This document shows positions 25,982 to 34,223 of a stretch of DNA of 64,000 nt, in pieces. Where the stretch lies: NCBI GenBank assembly GCA_031272705.1, contig JAISTG010000013.1:1-64000 (forward strand), in the 5' to 3' direction. Source of the stretch: Bacteroidales bacterium. Lineage in GTDB: Bacteria > Bacteroidota > Bacteroidia > Bacteroidales > P3. Under the pieces are notes generated by a model. It made no database searches, had not been told where the DNA came from, and was given only the letters and a program-made list of their open reading frames with translations. The first letter of the stretch is position 1; each line of letters starts with the position of its first letter. The position numbers and the translations under genes were made by a program.

Positions 25982-27397
25982 TTATTTTATTTCTTCTACG
26001 TGTTGCAAAACTATGTCATAATCAGAGCATTGAGCAAGTTCCTTAGCAAGCCTTTCAGCCATATAAACCGAACGATGCTGTCCCCCTGTGCAACCAAAAT
26101 AAACCGAAAAGTTAGTAAAATTACGTTGAAGATAAACTTCACAACTCTGATTGACTAATGCCAAAACGTTGGAATAAAACTTATGAACCCCTTCCTCCTT
26201 TTCCAAAAAACGTATCACGGCTTCATCTTTACCAGTCAAGTGTTTATACTCCTCATACCTGCCCGGATTGTGCAGCGAACGGCAATCAAAAACAAAGCCT
26301 CCTCCGTTGCCGCTGACATCATGCGGATAGCCTTTGCGATAAGAAAAACTCTTTATCCTAACTGTAAGTTTGCGTTTTACGGAAGCAACCTGTCGCAAGG
26401 TAGGAGAAGTAATGGATAGCCTGAAAACCCTGTGTAGTTCTTTCATATCCAACGGTAACTCAACGTTTTCTTCCAACCATTTCAGGTTTTCCAAAGCATA
26501 CGGAATGCTTAACAGGAAATGTTCCTTGCGTTGGAAGTATCCGCGATAGCCATACGTCCCCATAGCCTGCATAATTCTCACATAAACAAAGGCATAAAAG
26601 AGTTGGCGGAAGTCCTGCCTGCCAACATTTGTATGGACACGGGTTTCAAGTTCGGAAATGTAAGTATCCAAAAGACGTTCCCGCATTTGAGGAGAAAGAT
26701 TCGCCTTTGCATCGTACAGCAACGAGGCTATATCGTACTGCAATGCACCTTTCCTGCCGCCTTGAAAGTCTATAAAATACGGCTCGCCCTCAACAAGCAT
26801 TATATTACGAGACTGGAAATCACGATAAAGAAAATACGAATTGTCGGCAGTAAGCAAGAACGAGGTTAAGGTCTTAAAATCCTTTTCCAAATCTTCCTCA
26901 TTGAAGGCTATGTCAGCCATTTTGAGAAAGTAATATTTGAAATACTGCAAATCCCACTCAATAGACTGAGCGTCAAATGCTTTTCGCGGATATGCCAACG
27001 AGTAATCAAAGTCCCGACCCGACATTTGGATTCTCGGCAACCAACTTATAACCTTTGCATACACCTTATAAATATCCTCTTGAGCCATATCGCCATGTTG
27101 CAAAAGGCTGTAAAGCGTTACATCTCCCAAATCCCGTTGCAGATAAACCCCTTCCGACAAGTCCTTACCGTATATCGTCGGAACGTTTATTTGATGTGCA
27201 GCCAACTGATGAGCATAAGAAATAAAGGCTTCATTCTCCTGCCGAACGGCATTAAAGGTTGCAAGGCAGCAATGCTCATTTCCACGTACTCTGTAATACT
27301 TCCGTGCCGAGCCATGAGCATTCAGCGGCTGTATATCCTTAATTTCTTCCCCGCACCATTCGTTAAACAGCCTGCGGATAGCCTTTTCACCCGTCAT
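25982..27397 (-). CDS. Amino-sugar kinase-like (APH) domain fused to RapZ C-terminal domain
   Basis: A 471-aa two-domain protein. Residues 1 to about 320 form an aminoglycoside-phosphotransferase-like kinase with LYRDFQSRN (catalytic Asp193, Asn198) and FIDFQGG (metal-binding Asp210), most like cell-wall sugar kinases of the AmgK type. Residues from about 342 (LTVRIKSFSYRKGYP, FDCRSLHNPGRYEEYKHLTGKD, YFGCTGGQHRSVYMAERL) form the C-terminal domain of RapZ, which in E. coli senses glucosamine-6-phosphate. The RapZ N-terminal P-loop domain is absent. It lies 3 bp after the transketolase C-half gene. Sugar phosphorylation coupled to sensing is an inference. Confidence 0.85.
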   Translation of the reverse strand: MTGEKAIRRLFNEWCGEEIKDIQPLNAHGSARKYYRVRGNEHCCLATFNAVRQENEAFISYAHQLAAHQINVPTIYGKDLSEGVYLQRDLGDVTLYSLLQHGDMAQEDIYKVYAKVISWLPRIQMSGRDFDYSLAYPRKAFDAQSIEWDLQYFKYYFLKMADIAFNEEDLEKDFKTLTSFLLTADNSYFLYRDFQSRNIMLVEGEPYFIDFQGGRKGALQYDIASLLYDAKANLSPQMRERLLDTYISELETRVHTNVGRQDFRQLFYAFVYVRIMQAMGTYGYRGYFQRKEHFLLSIPYALENLKWLEENVELPLDMKELHRVFRLSITSPTLRQVASVKRKLTVRIKSFSYRKGYPHDVSGNGGGFVFDCRSLHNPGRYEEYKHLTGKDEAVIRFLEKEEGVHKFYSNVLALVNQSCEVYLQRNFTNFSVYFGCTGGQHRSVYMAERLAKELAQCSDYDIVLQHVEEIK

Positions 27398-27400
27398 ATC

Positions 27401-28357
27401 TTACTTGCGTGCTATTACTTTTTTGGCTGCGGCTGCTATGTTTTGAGATTTCAAGCCGTACTTCACCATTAACTCCTCAGGTTTGCCCGATTCGCCAAAG
27501 ACATCATTCACTCCAATATATTCCATCGGTAAAGGATTGTTACGAACGAGGAGTTGAGCTACGCTATCGCCCAATCCGCCGTTGTATTGATGCTCTTCGC
27601 AGGTTACGATGCAGCCTGTCTTGTGAGCAGAACGCAGTATGGCTTCGGTATCAAGCGGTTTTATGGTATGTATATCTATGACTTCGGCTGATATTCCTTC
27701 GTTATCCAAGAGTTTTGCAGCCTCCAACGCTTCCCATACGAGATGTCCCGTTGCTATAATCGTAACATCGTTTCCTTCATTCAACATCAACGCCTTTCCT
27801 ATCTCAAAAGGCATATCTTCAGGTATGAAAACAGGGACTTTGGGTCTGCCGAAACGGAGATAAACAGGTCCTTCGTAACGTGCTATCGCCATTGTAGCGG
27901 CACAGGTCTGGTTAAAATCGCACGGATTTATGACAACCATATTCGGTAACATTTTCATAAGACCGATGTCTTCAAGTATCTGATGAGTAGCCCCGTCTTC
28001 GCCGAGCGTCAAACCTGCATGCGAGGCAGCGATTTTAACGTTTGTGTTGGAGTAAGCAACTTCCTGCCGTATCTGATCATAAACCCTGCCCGTTGCAAAG
28101 GCAGCAAACGAGGACGCAAAGGCTATTTTGCCGCTCAAAGCCAAGCCTGCCGCTATGCCAATCATATTTGCCTCCGCTATTCCGCACTGAAAAAACCGCT
28201 CAGGGAAGGCTTTGGCAAATTCTCCCATCTTTACGCTTTCCGTTAAGTCCGCACAAAGAGCCACCACATTTGCATTCGCTTTACCCGCTTCAAGCAAGCC
28301 TTTGCCGAAACCCGAACGGGTATCCTGCATTCCCGATATAGAATATTCTTTTATCAT
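27401..28357 (-). CDS. Transketolase, C-terminal subunit
   Basis: A 318-aa protein with the pyrimidine-binding and C-terminal domains of transketolase: FFQCGIAEANMIGIAAGLALSGK contains the Glu that activates thiamine diphosphate, and SHAGLTLGEDGATHQ is the substrate-binding segment. It needs the N-terminal subunit, which is encoded 12 kb away at 40330-41175. The enzyme works in the non-oxidative pentose phosphate pathway. First gene of a unit with the kinase-RapZ-C fusion. Confidence 0.93.
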   Translation of the reverse strand: MIKEYSISGMQDTRSGFGKGLLEAGKANANVVALCADLTESVKMGEFAKAFPERFFQCGIAEANMIGIAAGLALSGKIAFASSFAAFATGRVYDQIRQEVAYSNTNVKIAASHAGLTLGEDGATHQILEDIGLMKMLPNMVVINPCDFNQTCAATMAIARYEGPVYLRFGRPKVPVFIPEDMPFEIGKALMLNEGNDVTIIATGHLVWEALEAAKLLDNEGISAEVIDIHTIKPLDTEAILRSAHKTGCIVTCEEHQYNGGLGDSVAQLLVRNNPLPMEYIGVNDVFGESGKPEELMVKYGLKSQNIAAAAKKVIARK

Positions 28358-28393
28358 TTTTTATTTTGTTGTTTTACCGTTATAATTTCGGCT

Positions 28394-28402
28394 GCAAAAG
28401 TA
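28394..28402 (-). promoter_or_regulatory. Promoter of transketolase C-half
   Basis: Minus strand TACTTTTGC, 37 bp before the ATG. Confidence 0.75.
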
Positions 28403-28456
28403 ATGATTTTCGCTTAACAAATTTCATATCCGCATAAAAAACTTTCGCCGCCGCCT

Positions 28457-30742
28457 TTATTCATTTTCTTCCGGTGTTTTCTTATATAATTTATATGTAT
28501 CGCACTTTGCTTCCACTTCTTTGAAAATTCGGGTGTCGGCAAATTCCGTTTCAAATTCATACGCCAGCATTCCGTAAGTGCTTTGTGTGCTTGCATTTTG
28601 TGAAGAGTTGAAATCGCTGTCCCACCGGTAAGCATAAAAACTGTTATTTGCCGTTTTCATCTGTGCCACAAGGCATTTGGCTTGCATATCACGGTCTTCC
28701 GTCATCGTTTTAACCTCTTTCAACAGACCGTAAATCCTTTCCGCCGTCACAGAATCATTTTCCTGATAAATAGAATAGCACAAATAACAGTCCTTACCGT
28801 ATTTGGTCAGGGCAAAACTTTGTTGCACAGCGATTAAACCCAAAGAATAACGATAGAGAAGAGCCGCTTTGTCTTCGCAATCCTGCATAGGGATAAATTG
28901 CGACTTTAATCTGCTCATTTCCTTTGCGAAAGCGAGTTTGTAATCCCAAGCAGGAGCGGCTTTTTTACGGCGTATCAACGCCTTATCGTCAAAACACGGA
29001 TAAGTAAAATAAGGATATACATTAAGCGTTTTCCAATAAGATTTTTGTACCTTCTCAAAATACGTAACCGCTTCATTGTAACGCTCTTCCCTCATCAACT
29101 TCGTACCTATTATTTCGTTGTAATAATCCTTGTTTTTCAGACAATATGATGCCAAAAACTTAATTAACGGCTCGGAATTATTGTTGTAAATGGTTGAAAC
29201 ATACTCCAGTACGTCTTCAACGGGCATTGTGTCCATCATAACAAAAATATCGGTTGAGAAATCTTGATTATACTCCTGTGAATGCTTTCTATAACCTGAT
29301 ACATTGGCAATTAACTCGCTCGTAAAGCCCGTCAGCAGCATTGCCTTTTGCTTTTCGCCCGCCGCAATGCACTTCGGCACAACCAACCCCAGTAAGTATT
29401 TGCGTAACATATCATTATAATAATACACACTCAGATTTCCAAATGACGAAGCGATGTATCCGTCTTTTGAAAAATCCTTCGGCAGATGCGTTTTGATTTT
29501 CTGTTCAAACCATTTCAAATCCTGCAACAGCGATTCCTCGTACTGTTCATCGTATTCCCCATTTAACGCATTGGCAATCAAGTATAAAATATGCAGTTTG
29601 TCGCTTAAATCCTCGCTTGCCTGCATATCCTGTCCTGCTTTCGCCTCACGCATTGCCGAGTTCAAATCTCCCTGCATCAGAGCGAAAAAAGCCGCCGAGT
29701 ATTGCCACATTGCAGGGTTTGTAACCTGCTCATCCTTAACGGCTTTCAAACAGAAATTACGTAAATCCGCATACTGCTGCTGCTTTTTCAAATCCAACGA
29801 GTGAAAACTCTTCTTTATGGCACACAGATAGCAAGGTTCGTCCCACGCATTCCATTCCGTATTAGCCTCTAACTCAGAACCGTAACGCTGTAACAGGTAT
29901 TGAAGGGCTGGGGAATTGCAGTTGTGTTTATAAATGGCTGTAAGGGCTTCATTAAGAGTAAAATCGGCATTGATTTTATAAAGACAAAATTCATAGTTTT
30001 GAGAATACAGGTCGGCAGATGCAAAATGCGTCAAAGCGGAAAGATAATCGCCCGTACGGAAATAAACTCCGCCAATGTAATCCTCTGATAATGTGCGGAT
30101 ATAACAAGGTTTCATATCCCTGAAATAGCCTTCCCAGAGGTTCAAACAAACGTCCCAGTCCCGCAAAGTGAAGGCAGCACGCAACGCCTGAAAGAGATAG
30201 CGGTCGGCAAAGCGACTTTGTTTCATTGAAAGAGCCTTATCTATCACTTGATTAAGCATTTCGCCCTGTTCCGTCAGGTCTTCGGCGGACGGATACTCCC
30301 AATCGTCGGCGGATATGCTGCGATAATGCTCACATACCTTTGCAAAACGCAAGTATTCAATCATTTGCCTGTCCCCATTGCTCACCATACGTTGCACAAA
30401 CGAATTTCGCAGCAGCGTATCCTTACTTTTGGACTTACCTAACAGATTTCCAACCCTTTCCATATCGCTTACGGAGTACCGATACACCACTTCGTAAATA
30501 TCACTGCTCTTTACATTGCTGCCGATGAGCCTTTGCCATTCCGTAATGTTTTGATTATCAAGGTCGGAGTGGCGTTTGGTGTAATAATCCTCCGTTTCGC
30601 TGAACAGTTCCCACGTTTCGTTGGCAGGGGTTAGGCGAAAAAGCCGATAAGACCTCGTTTCAAAGTTCCAGGGTCCGCATCCGTAAGCCTGTAATCCACA
30701 TATACACAGGCAACTAATGGTTATAAATTTCCTTAATTTCAT
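28457..30742 (-). CDS. Large exported helical-repeat protein, unknown function
   Basis: 761 aa from the ATG at 30742; an upstream TTG is less likely. The signal sequence MKLRKFITISCLCICGLQAYG is followed at once by CGPW, a marker of a poorly studied family of exported Bacteroidales proteins. The rest is alpha-helical with TPR-like spacing (YFRTGDYLSALTHFASADLYSQN, AFFALMQGDLNSAMREAKAG, RYNEAVTYFEKVQKSYW). It overlaps the upstream lipoprotein gene by 29 bp and completes an operon that begins with an HU-related gene. Function unknown. Confidence 0.7.
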   Translation of the reverse strand: MKLRKFITISCLCICGLQAYGCGPWNFETRSYRLFRLTPANETWELFSETEDYYTKRHSDLDNQNITEWQRLIGSNVKSSDIYEVVYRYSVSDMERVGNLLGKSKSKDTLLRNSFVQRMVSNGDRQMIEYLRFAKVCEHYRSISADDWEYPSAEDLTEQGEMLNQVIDKALSMKQSRFADRYLFQALRAAFTLRDWDVCLNLWEGYFRDMKPCYIRTLSEDYIGGVYFRTGDYLSALTHFASADLYSQNYEFCLYKINADFTLNEALTAIYKHNCNSPALQYLLQRYGSELEANTEWNAWDEPCYLCAIKKSFHSLDLKKQQQYADLRNFCLKAVKDEQVTNPAMWQYSAAFFALMQGDLNSAMREAKAGQDMQASEDLSDKLHILYLIANALNGEYDEQYEESLLQDLKWFEQKIKTHLPKDFSKDGYIASSFGNLSVYYYNDMLRKYLLGLVVPKCIAAGEKQKAMLLTGFTSELIANVSGYRKHSQEYNQDFSTDIFVMMDTMPVEDVLEYVSTIYNNNSEPLIKFLASYCLKNKDYYNEIIGTKLMREERYNEAVTYFEKVQKSYWKTLNVYPYFTYPCFDDKALIRRKKAAPAWDYKLAFAKEMSRLKSQFIPMQDCEDKAALLYRYSLGLIAVQQSFALTKYGKDCYLCYSIYQENDSVTAERIYGLLKEVKTMTEDRDMQAKCLVAQMKTANNSFYAYRWDSDFNSSQNASTQSTYGMLAYEFETEFADTRIFKEVEAKCDTYKLYKKTPEENE

Positions 30743-31712
30743 TATCGTTAAATTTAACAAGATTTGCCGAATCCAAAGCGAAGATTGCGATTGAGCAATT
30801 ACGGATTCGTTTTTTCATCATCTCTTTTGATTTCATTATTTGCTTATAATCAGCCTCTTCCATCCTAATTTTGTCTCCCCTTATCAAATCCCGACCCTGC
30901 GTTACGAAACTTTGAGTTACCGAATACAAATTTCCTTTTTCCAACTTAACGTTCTGATTATCCGTATCAAAGCCTCGCAAAAGGCAAACAAACTTTCCGT
31001 TCCTGAAAACCGCACTCCAAGAGAATGCAGGGTAAGCAACGTCAAGCCGTAACTTGTATTTATTCAACGCTTTGCAGTAAGGAGCAACGTCAGACGCCGC
31101 AAGAATGGAGTTGGAGGTCTTTTCATTGAGCAAAGCCCCTGTATTATAACACATTAACAAGCCTTTATCCACATCGGGCGGCGTTTCGTTCAACTGATGC
31201 AAACGAATGGTGGCGTAAAGTTTGAGATTGCTGTTACGGAGACGGGTTTTGATTTTTTGCAGGAAGGTAAAGTATTGGTTTTGTGTTGTTTTAGTCCAGT
31301 CGCAGTCAATTTGAACGGCGTGAATGTTCGTTATGCCGTTCTCTTTGCACATTTTGAGAATGCGGGTGCAAATTTTGTCGGCATAAGGCTGCATATCAAA
31401 TTTCTTAAACGCCTCATTATCAATGAATATAACAGGTATTACATCCATATATTGAGGTATCGTGTCCCTGAAACGAAGAGTCGCAATGGGTTGAGGTTCA
31501 TTTGGTTGCTGCGGATTAAAGCCTACGTCAAACAGACGCAGATAAAGCCGCTTTATGTTGTGTTTTTGAAGGAAGGAACGTTCGTAATCGTTAAGCGAAA
31601 ACGTTGTACGCCAATAGTATATGCCGTTTTCCTGTGGTTCTTCCTTGCTTTTGCAGCCGCAGAATAAGGTAAGGACGCACAGAAAAGCCGTTAAATACTT
31701 GGCGTTCTTCAT
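30714..31712 (-). CDS. Lipoprotein, possible TIM-barrel domain
   Basis: 332 aa from the ATG at 31712, which overlaps the HU-related gene's stop (TAATG). The lipobox is LTLFCGC, so it is membrane anchored. The body (YYWRTTFSLNDYERSFLQKHNIKRLYLRLFDV, IHAVQIDCDWTKTTQNQYFTFLQKIKTRL, RLDVAYPAFSWSAVF) alternates strands and helices like glycoside-hydrolase-type barrels, somewhat like DUF3142 proteins. Enzymatic activity cannot be assigned. It sits between the HU-related gene and the large CGPW protein, with overlaps on both sides. Confidence 0.65.
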   Translation of the reverse strand: MKNAKYLTAFLCVLTLFCGCKSKEEPQENGIYYWRTTFSLNDYERSFLQKHNIKRLYLRLFDVGFNPQQPNEPQPIATLRFRDTIPQYMDVIPVIFIDNEAFKKFDMQPYADKICTRILKMCKENGITNIHAVQIDCDWTKTTQNQYFTFLQKIKTRLRNSNLKLYATIRLHQLNETPPDVDKGLLMCYNTGALLNEKTSNSILAASDVAPYCKALNKYKLRLDVAYPAFSWSAVFRNGKFVCLLRGFDTDNQNVKLEKGNLYSVTQSFVTQGRDLIRGDKIRMEEADYKQIMKSKEMMKKRIRNCSIAIFALDSANLVKFNDNEIKEIYNH

Positions 31713-32104
31713 TATAACGTGCCAAGTTTTTGTACCTCCACGTTCTTCACCTCTTCCGAGAGTTTGCGGTCGGCTTTGAAGCATACCTTATTTACTTTCA
31801 CCGATTTATGAGGCACGTTCGCAGCGGTGGAAGAAGGTTTTGAGGTGAGGGAAAGGCTGAACGTGCCGACACCATCAAGTTTTACGCTTTTGCCTGACTT
31901 CAACTGACGGGCAAGAACCTGAGAAAGAGCCTTCAAAGCCCCGTAAATGTCCGCCTCATTCAAACTTGTAGCCTCCTGAATCAACTTTGCAATCTCGTCG
32001 GTTTTAATAATATCCATACGATGTGCCGTTGCAAAATACAACTCCTGCGTTTCGCCTTCGGCATCTTTGAATTTCTTTTTTCTAATTGCGTATTTTATTG
32101 CCAT
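31712..32104 (-). CDS. HU-related DNA-binding protein
   Basis: A 130-aa protein of the Bacteroidota HU-related (histone-like) family. The sequence shows LIQEATSLNEADIYGALKALSQVLARQLKSGKSVKLDGVGTFSLSLTSKP, the HU helix pair plus arm motif. The short C-terminal extension is basic. It is the first gene of a unit with a lipoprotein and a large exported protein; the coupling is by a 1-bp overlap, so co-expression is very likely. Confidence 0.88.
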   Translation of the reverse strand: MAIKYAIRKKKFKDAEGETQELYFATAHRMDIIKTDEIAKLIQEATSLNEADIYGALKALSQVLARQLKSGKSVKLDGVGTFSLSLTSKPSSTAANVPHKSVKVNKVCFKADRKLSEEVKNVEVQKLGTL

Positions 32105-32123
32105 AACTTAAACTTTTACTGCG

Positions 32124-32132
32124 GCAAAAGTA
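32124..32132 (-). promoter_or_regulatory. Promoter of the HU-lipoprotein operon
   Basis: Minus strand TACTTTTGC, 20 bp before the ATG; implies a very short leader. Confidence 0.7.
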
Positions 32133-32255
32133 AAAAAAATATCCGTAATAAACGTTTTAATTTTTTCGTTATTTTTCTTCAATCATTCAAAACCTTATTT
32201 TATTGCTCTAAAACAGGCATTTAATCATCTATTATTTGATTTGGTTGATATTATC

Positions 32256-32413
32256 TTGCCAACATAATGAAAGTATGTTGCCAACATAGTTGAATTATGT
32301 TGCCAAGATAGTTAAAGTATGTTGGCAAGATAGTTTGATTATGTTGGCAACATAATATCATTATTATTTGATTACAGATGATTATTATTTGATTTTGGAT
32401 GATTATTCCTTGA
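32256..32413. repeat. Family IV 22-bp phased array
   Basis: Units start at 32256, 32278, 32300, 32322 and 32344, 22 bp apart. The core is ATGTTG or ATCTTG, then C or G, then CAACAT or CAAGAT: an odd palindrome with an exchangeable centre and independently chosen halves. From 32367 the array changes to TTTGATT-headed units at 21-22 bp (32367, 32388, 32410), linking it to family II. It lies between divergent promoters, so it cannot be a simple terminator. Confidence 0.88.
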
Positions 32414-32439
32414 TTTTATATGAATATAAAAAAGGTGTC

Positions 32440-32700
32440 GGGAAATTAAAAGTTCGTTTTTGCAGGTCAAAACCAATGCGTATGAAAAGAAAATTCGGTT
32501 TCTTTGCCGTATAAAGGGCGAGCCATGATGCGAAAGGGCTTTTGGCGTAGCCGCTGCACTGTTGTATGGGAGTCAAACATTGTTTTGAGATTGTTTTTGT
32601 CGGCAAAAGCACAACATTGTTATGAAATCCATTACGGCAACCTGAAAATAGCAGGCTTAAATTTGATGTGGTTACGACGAGTTAAAGGTTCCGGAGGACT
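32440..32700. other. Unexplained less AT-rich segment in a spacer
   Basis: Between the family IV array and the DUF3127 promoter the composition rises well above the flanks and looks gene-like, but neither strand has a frame I can recognise as a protein (longest frames are about 70 codons). It could be a non-coding RNA, a gene relic or a mobile-element remnant. Confidence 0.25.
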
Positions 32701-32760
32701 TAACTTTATTTCATTAAATTGAAATTTTAATACAAAGACTTGTTTTTGAAAAAAAAATTG

Positions 32761-32769
32761 TACTTTTGC
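32761..32769 (+). promoter_or_regulatory. Promoter of the DUF3127 operon
   Basis: TACTTTTGC with TTG at 32740-32742, spacing 18 bp; ATG 45 bp downstream. Confidence 0.75.
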
Positions 32770-32813
32770 AACCTCAATTCTAATAAAATAAAAACATAAA
32801 ATCATAATTTCAA

Positions 32814-33251
32814 ATGGAAATAATTGGAAAGTTAATTAAGGTATTGCCGGAACAAAGCGGGCAATCGGAAAGAGGGACATGGGTAAGAGGAGGTTTTGTA
32901 ATAGAAACCGAAGAGCAATTTCCACGTCAGGTTGCGTTCTCTCTATGGGGCGAAGAGAAAGTTAATGCGGTTAAGAACTTGAATCCGCATACGCAAATCA
33001 AGGTTCATTTCAACCCCGAATCAAGAGAGTATCAAGACAAATGGTATACCGATTTACGGTGTTTTAAGATTGAGACTTTTAATCCTTTGGTTGGCGGTAA
33101 CGAATTCGTACAAAGTAGCAACAGTCCTTATCCTGTGAATAACGCAACGCCATTCCAACCTAACAACATAGCCCCTGCTCCTTCCGTACCCGAATATGAG
33201 GGCGGTAATTTCACGCAGCAGGCAACCGAAGATGACGATTTGCCGTTCTAA
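32814..33251 (+). CDS. DUF3127 protein with SSB-like acidic tail
   Basis: A 145-aa protein. Residues 1-95 (MEIIGKLIKVLPEQSG, FPRQVAFSLWGEEKV, QIKVHFNPESREY) are DUF3127, an OB-fold-like domain of Bacteroidota. A disordered Pro/Asn-rich linker follows and the chain ends EDDDLPF, nearly identical to the protein-docking tail of single-stranded DNA-binding protein (DDDIPF). This suggests a nucleic-acid-binding protein that recruits SSB partners; function is not established. First of four co-directional genes. Confidence 0.85.
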   Translation: MEIIGKLIKVLPEQSGQSERGTWVRGGFVIETEEQFPRQVAFSLWGEEKVNAVKNLNPHTQIKVHFNPESREYQDKWYTDLRCFKIETFNPLVGGNEFVQSSNSPYPVNNATPFQPNNIAPAPSVPEYEGGNFTQQATEDDDLPF

Positions 33252-33257
33252 TACAGT

Positions 33258-34223
33258 ATGAAAAAAGTCAGTATCCTGATTCCTGCTTATAATGAGGAGA
33301 AGGTAATACATTTATTGTATGCAAGGCTGAAATCATTGATTGATTCGTTACCTCAGTATGAGTTTGAGTTGATGTTTGTTAATGACGGAAGCACGGATAA
33401 TACGCTTTCGTTTCTGTACGGACTTAGAAAGGACGACAGGAGAGTAAATATTATTGACTTGTCTCGCAATTATGGCAAAGAGATTGCAATGCTTGCCGGA
33501 TTTGATTACGTATCCGGCGACTGTACAATCATAATAGACGCTGACCTTCAAGACCCTCCGGAACTTATTCCGCAAATGTTGCAGTATTGGGAGGAAGGAT
33601 ACGATGACGTTTATGCCAAACGGCGCTCACGAGAAGGAGAATCGTACTTTAAGAAAAAGACTTCGGAATGGTTCTATAAGATTCTGCAGCGTACAACAAA
33701 GATAAAAATTCAATTAGACACGGGAGACTTCCGTCTTCTTGACGCTTCGTGCGTAGAAGCCTTGCGACAGATACGTGAAAGTAGCCGTTACACGAAGGGT
33801 ATGTTCAGTTGGATTGGATACAGAAAAAAAGAAATTATTTTTGACCGTAATCCACGTGCGGCAGGCGAAACAAAATGGAGTTTTTTCAAACTTCTGTCTC
33901 TCGCCATTGAAGGTATAACGTCCTTTACCACCGCTCCGTTACGCATTTCTACCATAATAGGAATGTTAGTGTCCCTTGCGTCGTTTGCTTATATGATTTA
34001 CATACTCATAAACACCATTTTCAACGGCAATTCCGTAGCAGGATACACCTCAACCATAACTATAGTGCTGTTCTTGGGCGGAGTGCAGTTGCTTTCGCTT
34101 GGAGTGCTTGGCGAATACATATCAAGAATTTTCGTAGAGACCAAAAGGCGACCGCCGTATCTCGTTAGGAGTTTCAACGAAGAGCGAATCATAACAACGA
34201 AAAAAACAAATGCTGACCGCTAA
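33258..34223 (+). CDS. Family 2 glycosyltransferase (polyprenyl-phosphate type)
   Basis: A 321-aa membrane glycosyltransferase like GtrB/DPM1, loading a sugar onto undecaprenyl phosphate at the inner face of the membrane. The GT-A domain has LIPAYNEE, FVNDGSTDNT, and the metal-binding DADLQDPPE. Two transmembrane helices follow at about 230-255 and 265-290 (IIGMLVSLASFAYMIYI and TSTITIVLFLGGVQLLSLGVLGEYISR). Starts 6 bp after DUF3127 and overlaps the ThiF-like gene by 14 bp. Confidence 0.92.
   Translation: MKKVSILIPAYNEEKVIHLLYARLKSLIDSLPQYEFELMFVNDGSTDNTLSFLYGLRKDDRRVNIIDLSRNYGKEIAMLAGFDYVSGDCTIIIDADLQDPPELIPQMLQYWEEGYDDVYAKRRSREGESYFKKKTSEWFYKILQRTTKIKIQLDTGDFRLLDASCVEALRQIRESSRYTKGMFSWIGYRKKEIIFDRNPRAAGETKWSFFKLLSLAIEGITSFTTAPLRISTIIGMLVSLASFAYMIYILINTIFNGNSVAGYTSTITIVLFLGGVQLLSLGVLGEYISRIFVETKRRPPYLVRSFNEERIITTKKTNADR

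Noticed and set aside
32403-32612. Small minus-strand protein of 69 aa
   Set aside because: It has no start context, no family resemblance and overlaps the array; kept only as part of an unexplained segment.
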